A DNA stretch of 64,000 nt from Rhizaria sp. SCN 62-66 (taxonomy: Eukaryota > Rhizaria, unplaced): the NCBI GenBank assembly GCA_001724265.1, contig MEDY01000076.1, forward strand, positions 1-64,000, given 5' to 3'. Positions 59,287-64,000 of the stretch are shown here, piece after piece (position 1 is the first letter of the stretch; every line of letters starts with the position of its first letter). A program made the position numbers and the translations under genes. The notes under the pieces were generated by a model. It ran no database searches, was not told the DNA's origin, and saw nothing but the letters and a program-made list of their open reading frames with translations.

Positions 59287-61656
59287 ATGGGCAACTACTA
59301 TTCGTGCACGAATGTGCCACCTCACACTAAACAGTGCTTGGCATGTCTCCCCTGGCAGGTACGTCTAAAGCGCATCATAATCTCAACCATTCTAAACCGG
59401 ACTAATATGCCAGTATATATCACCAACTACCGCTTTAAGTGTATCCGCGAATTCGCGTCCAGATCTTGTATTGGCTCTGCAACTCATCTTTCATTTCTTC
59501 ACCCTACCACACCCCACGTTCGTTTTTCTTTCGTCGTTGCTTGCTTCCCACGCACATTTTCGTCCTCTTCAACGCAGCACTGTCGCATGTGCTACTACGA
59601 CTGCGACCCTGCTGCTTTTCCCACGGACCCAACCGCCTGCGCCGGCAAAACAATCGCCTACTGCGTCCTCAGCGCCTAGAAGATGAGCACCTACTTTTTC
59701 GTTCTGATCATAGTTTTTTCGGTCCTCGCGCTCTCGCTGTGCGTGCTGGCCTACCGCCGCCGCAAGCACGCCTTCCTGACGCCCCTCACGGCGCACGCGG
59801 CGTCGCAGCGTGGCTGTTTCTGCCCCATCTGCGGCACGGCGCAGCTGTCTCTCATCCACGCGGCCGTCTTCCGCTGTGGCAACCAGGCCTGCGGGCAGCA
59901 CTTGCGCGCCCGCACCGCCCTGCACAACTCGTACACAGCCGCCGCGACGGCCCGCAACACGACGCGGAGCAACGACAACGCTGCTGCGGGCGCTCGCGGG
60001 CGTGGTCGGGGCAGCAGGGGCGGTATTTCTGTGCGGAAGCAGACGGTTCGACGCGACGAGAATGACCTGGCCAGTGACGACGACAACAACAACGACGAAG
60101 ACGACGACGATGATGACGAAGATAAGAAGAATAACGGCGACCACTGTGCCGGTGACAGCCTGGCTGCACATAACAATCGGAATCGGCGTGCCAAATGCAA
60201 GAGCCACGTTATGCGCAACAACAGGTTTGATTATTCCGACGAGGCTGCTGCTGACGGCGATAGCACCCACGGCGGTACTGGTGACGGGATGTTCAATGAT
60301 TTCTATGAACCGTCGATGTTTCGTCTTGTTTCCGTTAATTCACGCAGCAGCAGCAACAGCATGAGCAGCAGCAACAGTAAAAGCAGTAGCAAAAACAGTA
60401 CCTACAGCAACTCATCTAACTCCAAGAGGAAAAGCAGCAAGAACAACACAACAAAGACCAGTGTGAATAGCAATAGCAAGAAGTCAGCAGCAGCAACCCC
60501 GACTGCTGATCCCCCTAAGGATAAAACCCCTGCGGTTAAAGTTAAGCCGCCGCGCGGCGCCATCAGCTGGGACGATAGCGGGTCCGCGGTCGTGGCGTTC
60601 TTGACTGACTCCGCGACTGTTACGGTACCTGTGCCGAGCCAGGCGCAGGTTGCAGCGCAATATCGCCGATTCTACAACGGTAACAGCACCGCCGGTAAGC
60701 GTGGTGGGGGCAAAGCGAAGGCTGGGAGCAGCAACAAGGGTAAGAGCATTCAGTTTGCCGAGGAGGCTTTGGCTGAAGAGGAGGAAGCTGACGATTACGG
60801 CGACGACGACGACGACGATGATGATGATGATGATGAGTGTGCTCGTAAAAACAAGAGTATGGCTCGGAGGCATCGCAGTGGTGGCATTGATGATCATGGT
60901 AACCAAAACAATGACGAGGACAGTGCAAGTGTGAGCGTAAGCGTGACCGAAAGCAGGCGTCACTTGCTCAGCCCTCGCAACAACACTCACGACGACGACG
61001 ACGGCGGCGACGACGACGATGAACATGATGACCATGATGATGCGGATGGTAACGAAGAGTATAACGTAGAGTATTACCACAATGTTCACGGCAAGAACGG
61101 CTACGACATCAGGAGTCACAACGACGACGATGAGGACGAGGACGATGAGGACGAGGATGATGAGGACGAAAACGACGAGGACGAAGACGAGGACAACGGT
61201 GGCTTCTTTGGCAACGGCGGTATCTTTGGCTTAGGTGGCGGCCGCAATCCCCATCACCGCAGCCGCGACGACATCGATGCGAACTATAGCCATAGCGGCA
61301 GTAACAGTGACCATGTGACCAGCGACGACGAGGAGGGGGGCGCGTTCTCTAAGGGTGCCCAGGGGTACTTAGGCGGGTCGCTGCTGCCCCTGTATGCGTC
61401 GCGCGCTCGTGAGTACACTTACGCCACGCAGAACCAGCAAAACCACAACAACACCAACGACTACAATACCAACAACTGTAGCGTTGGGAGCAGCAACAGA
61501 GCCGATCGCAGTCGCAGGCAAAATAACAATAACCATCTCGCGAATAACAGCTTTGCGTACAGCAATAATAACTCGCATACCCAGAGCAATTCTAGCGCAA
61601 ATCAAGGAGTTAGTGGGACGCGTGTGCAAAGCAAGAAGAGCAGTCGCCGCCAGTGA
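59287..61656 (+). CDS. Transmembrane zinc-ribbon-like protein with in-frame TAG
   Basis: Proposed exons are 59287-59358 and 59578-61656, with donor GTACGT, acceptor CAACGCAG and phase 0. Exon 1 gives MGNYYSCTNVPPHTKQC; its MGN start suggests possible N-myristoylation. Exon 2 begins HCRMCYYDCDPAAF, with several cysteines, and runs into TAG at 59677-59679 (residue 58). It is followed at once by KM and a membrane helix (YFFVLIIVFSVLALSLCVLAY). A C-x2-C...C-x4-C cluster (CPICG, RCGNQACG) after the helix resembles a zinc ribbon. The rest is Ser/Asn/Asp-rich, with long acidic runs. The product is 716 residues if TAG is sense. Alternatively a 657-residue protein starts at 59683 and the upstream part is untranslated. 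No function is recognised. The stop is TGA. Confidence 0.65.
59677..59679 (+). other. In-frame TAG codon of the transmembrane gene
   Basis: TAG separates the Cys-rich N-terminal segment (ending VLSA) from KMSTYFF. The frame is the same on both sides, and an ATG follows one codon later. The case is weaker than in the DHHC gene because a downstream start is possible. Confidence 0.65.
60805..61197 (+). repeat. Asp/Glu-coding GAC/GAT/GAG repeats
   Basis: Three clusters of GAC, GAT and GAG codons (about 60805-60835, 60990-61035 and 61121-61197) form acidic low-complexity runs within the transmembrane gene. They are in frame and likely expand and contract. Confidence 0.8.
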
Positions 61657-62050
61657 TGATTCCGTGTCAGTGGTGAGTTCGAACTTTAATTTACATACTT
61701 AGAAAGTGAGTTACATAGCACGAGTAATACAAAGTACAGTTATATTCAAATACATACATTGCGGGCATCGTGACGATTGTCGTGTTGACTCCTAGAGTGG
61801 TTAAATGGTTTTTGTATACTATGTGAGGGTTGTCGGTCGGTCAGTTAAGTGTTCCTGCCGTCCCCACAGCCTCCCACCAGTGGCGGAGGGTAGCAGCGAC
61901 GACATGCAACAAGTAAAATTGGGAGTTTGTGATCGTGTGAGCGGCTCGGACGCGGATGCAGGCGAGAGCAGAGTCAGAGACACATGGCTGTGTTTCAGTC
62001 CCTGGCTGGCTCGAGTCCGCGACAGGCGCTCAGTGGGTCAGTCGGCTCAT
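61657..62050. other. Convergent intergenic spacer
   Basis: This gap lies between the transmembrane gene (+) and eL34 (-). It probably holds the two 3' UTRs. No coding region is recognised. Confidence 0.5.
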
Positions 62051-62587
62051 TTACTTGGTGGACTTCTTGGCGGCAGCCTTCTTGGTCTTGGGGGCAGCCT
62101 TGGCAGCAGCCTTGGCCTTGGTGGCCTCAGCGGACTCCAGGGCAGCACGCTCCTTCTGGACGGCCTTGACGGGCGCGGACGATGCTAAATTGGGAGACAA
62201 AACCAGGACGGGAAGAGAAAGCAAAATAGAGAAAGATAGAAGATGGTGAGTGACGCGTATATATGACAGAGCGGGGTCAGGAGGTTGGCGTGGGTGAGAG
62301 AGCGAAAGGGCGGGAGGAAAGGGACAGTTGGGGTGAGAAGAGTGAGCGGTCCAGCGAGGCGTCTAGAGAAGGTTTGAAGGGAACGTACCGCTGGCGGACA
62401 GCGGAGGCGCAGAGGGAGCCACCGTAGGCGCGGGAGACGGAGCGCTTGCGCTTGGCAAGGGACTTGTACTCGAAGGGGTGCCGAGGAACTGCATGGCGAG
62501 GCGGCCGCCGGGGGTGCGGACGACGCAACGCTTGTTGGAGACGGTGTTGTACGACTTGCGACGGAGGAAGGTGATGCGCTGAACCAT
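62051..62587 (-). CDS. RPL34: 60S ribosomal protein eL34, frame-disrupted
   Basis: eL34 is a structural protein of the large ribosomal subunit. Exons are 62389-62587 and 62051-62184, with donor GTACGTT, acceptor AATTTAG and phase 1. The N-terminus MVQRITFLRRKSYNTVSNKR and RTPGGRL match the family. The conserved core EYKSLAKRKRSVSRAYGGS and SLCASAVRQR, continuing across the intron as IVRA, is present in a frame shifted by two. The Ala/Lys-rich tail (PVKAVQKERAALESAEATKA) returns to the first frame. The first frame stays open throughout and gives 110 residues, but its middle is meaningless Ser/Pro-rich sequence. The usual Cys-containing segment between GGRL and the core is missing. This may be an assembly deletion or a pseudogene. 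The stop is TAA. Confidence 0.75.
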
Positions 62588-63085
62588 TCTGACCTAAGCG
62601 CGGGACAGCAAGCAACGACGGAGTAGCGGGGCGAGAAGAGTGGGGTGTAGGGCGGTGAGCGAGGTGGACTCCGGGGGTCTCAAGCGAGGTGTAGCGCGTC
62701 TGCGCGGATTTGTCTTCCAAACGCAGGAGAATATGTTATCATAACAATGCGATACATTAACCACATCTTTAAAAGTCGATCGATGCCCTCGGGAGGAACA
62801 CTTTTCGTGTCGCCCTCGACCCCGCAACTCCCACCCGCGGCCTAACTTCTGGGACCTCACGGTTCCTAAAAAGTCGGTCGCGAGTGACCGCGACATCACA
62901 ATTTTGACTCGCATCAAACCGTTTCTAACTTGACCCTGCTTTAAAATCTACTTATATGAAAATGATACTATTTCTTCCAGAATATCAATTGAAATTAAAG
63001 TCTGCAGCAATTTGTGTTATTGCATGAACGGTCTCAAATGTGAAGATATACGCCCTGATTTGTATTGACCCAGGGACTTAAAGCG
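62588..63085. promoter_or_regulatory. Divergent spacer (eL34 / amidotransferase)
   Basis: This spacer holds the promoters and 5' UTRs of two divergent genes. No coding region or RNA gene is recognised. Confidence 0.45.
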
Positions 63086-64000
63086 ATGCTTCGAGCCTCT
63101 CTCAGAAGGCTCTCTAGTCTCTCACCAACGCTGGCGCAGGCAAAGAACGCAACAAACCCCAACGCGTTGCGCTTTCTCGTAGTCGACAGCTACACCAAGG
63201 CAGGTCGCGACGACTTGACTCGGCACGGGGCTTCAACAGCAGGTACGCATTAGAGTCTTCATTCACTTGAACTCAACTTGGACATAAAACAATACAGCAA
63301 AGATAGGCACGAATCAATCTGATACTCACAAAGCTATTGTTTTACTGCGTCCTCTACACCATAGGCGAGTTATACGCTCGTTTGCTCAGGGATGTCTCGC
63401 CAATTGCCCCGATCATCGACATCTACTACCCCTCCGACCTCTTCGAGTCTACTACAACAAACAACAACAACAGCACGAACATCACAACTAACACGTCGAC
63501 CGCTGGGATTACTTCCAGCAGCATTGGTTCTGCTGCGAACGCGTCGTTTTGCTGCCCGACAGCGTCCTACACCAGCTTGAACACCGCCGCCGCCTCGAAT
63601 AGCCCCACTGTCCCTGGCTCTTTCTCCGCCTCAGCCTTAGCCTCAGCCTCTCCCAGCCTCTCGCAACACCCCGCCCCCGCGCTGCCCGACCTCTCATCGT
63701 ACGCCGGCGTCGCGTGGACGGGCTGCTCTCTCAGCATCACCTCCGAGCCGCTCGACCCCCGCGTGGAATTCCAGCTCTCCCTCGCCCGCAAGGCCTTCGC
63801 CGCCGGAGTCCCGCAGTTCGGATCGTGCTGGGCGCTCCAGGTCGCCGCCGTCGCCGCGGGCGCGCGCTGCCGGCCTGCGCGCAAGGGCCGCGAGATGGGC
63901 TTCGGCCGCAGTGTCACGCTGACTGCAGCCGGGGCGCGACACGGCATGTACCAGGGCAAGAAGGAGATCAAGGAGAAGTCTGGTGACACTGCAACAACAG
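63086..64000 (+). CDS. GMP-synthase-like class I glutamine amidotransferase (3' end outside window)
   Basis: Exon 1 is 63086-63242 and exon 2 runs from 63365 to the window edge, with donor GTACGC, acceptor CCATAG and a phase 1 junction. The first 25 residues (MLRASLRRLSSLSPTLAQAK) are Arg/Ser-rich without acids and could be a mitochondrial presequence. Then come FLVVDSYTKAGRDDLTRHG and, across the junction, STAGELYARLLRD, typical of GMP-synthase-like amidotransferases. A Ser/Thr/Asn-rich insert of roughly 70 residues follows. Then come WTGCSLSI, the nucleophile elbow FGSCWALQVAA with the presumed catalytic Cys207, and KGREMGFGRSVTLT. The His/Glu of the triad would lie beyond the window. The substrate is unknown. 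Confidence 0.85.

Noticed and set aside
1-64000. A prokaryotic-style gene cluster, phage or mobile element
   Set aside because: Spliceosomal introns, eukaryote-only genes, and the lack of ribosome binding sites, transposases, integrases or long terminal repeats argue against it.

Overview
This window is nuclear DNA from a GC-rich, intron-containing eukaryote, most likely a free-living protist. The evidence is spliceosomal introns in nearly every gene and a eukaryote-only gene set: two 26S proteasome subunits, TRAPPC2, a Sec1/Munc18 protein, mitochondrial ATP synthase subunit g, a DHHC palmitoyltransferase and ribosomal protein eL34. Coding DNA is GC-rich and intergenic DNA is AT-rich. No operons, insertion sequences, CRISPR arrays or tRNAs were seen. 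The lineage cannot be named from the sequence alone.

Layout (strand in brackets): transketolase (-) and a giant 8,574-residue DUF3638/DUF3645 protein (+) are divergent at 0.3-29.4 kb. TRAPPC2 (-) and Rpn6 (+) are divergent at 29.9-33.0 kb. A Maf-type pyrophosphatase (-) and ATP synthase g (-) lie head-to-head with proteasome ATPase Rpt5 (+) at 33.6-38.9 kb. A tandem family of MRH/ATG27-like membrane receptors (-) lies at 39.4-42.3 kb: one decayed copy and two full-length copies. Then come an Ala-rich coiled-coil protein (+), a membrane-anchored histidine phosphatase (+) and a DHHC palmitoyltransferase (+) at 43.0-56.1 kb. Sec1/Munc18 (-) and a transmembrane zinc-ribbon-like protein (+) follow at 56.4-61.7 kb. 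eL34 (-) and a class I glutamine amidotransferase (+, cut by the window end) finish the window. Divergent pairs share short AT-rich spacers that probably hold both promoters.

The main discovery candidate is a changed nuclear genetic code in which UAG is a sense codon. The DHHC gene is one open frame from 52467 to 56074, broken only by three in-frame TAGs, with no TAA or TGA over about 1,200 codons. One MRH receptor has two in-frame TAGs inside a conserved segment, where its intact neighbour has Gln and Glu. The transmembrane gene has one in-frame TAG just before its membrane helix. All 15 gene ends in the window use TAA (9) or TGA (6), never TAG. Glutamine is the best guess for the new meaning, but this is inference.

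A second genome-level oddity is the 5' splice site: 22 of 27 inferred introns begin GTAC, mostly GTACGT or GTACGC, instead of GTAAGT or GTGAGT. A third is eL34, whose conserved core sits in a different frame from its conserved N-terminus, although the whole frame stays open.

The genes mostly belong to general housekeeping: protein degradation (Rpn6, Rpt5), secretory trafficking (TRAPPC2, Sec1/Munc18, MRH receptors, DHHC enzyme), carbon metabolism (transketolase), respiration (ATP synthase g), nucleotide housekeeping (Maf) and translation (eL34). Their adjacency does not imply a shared pathway.
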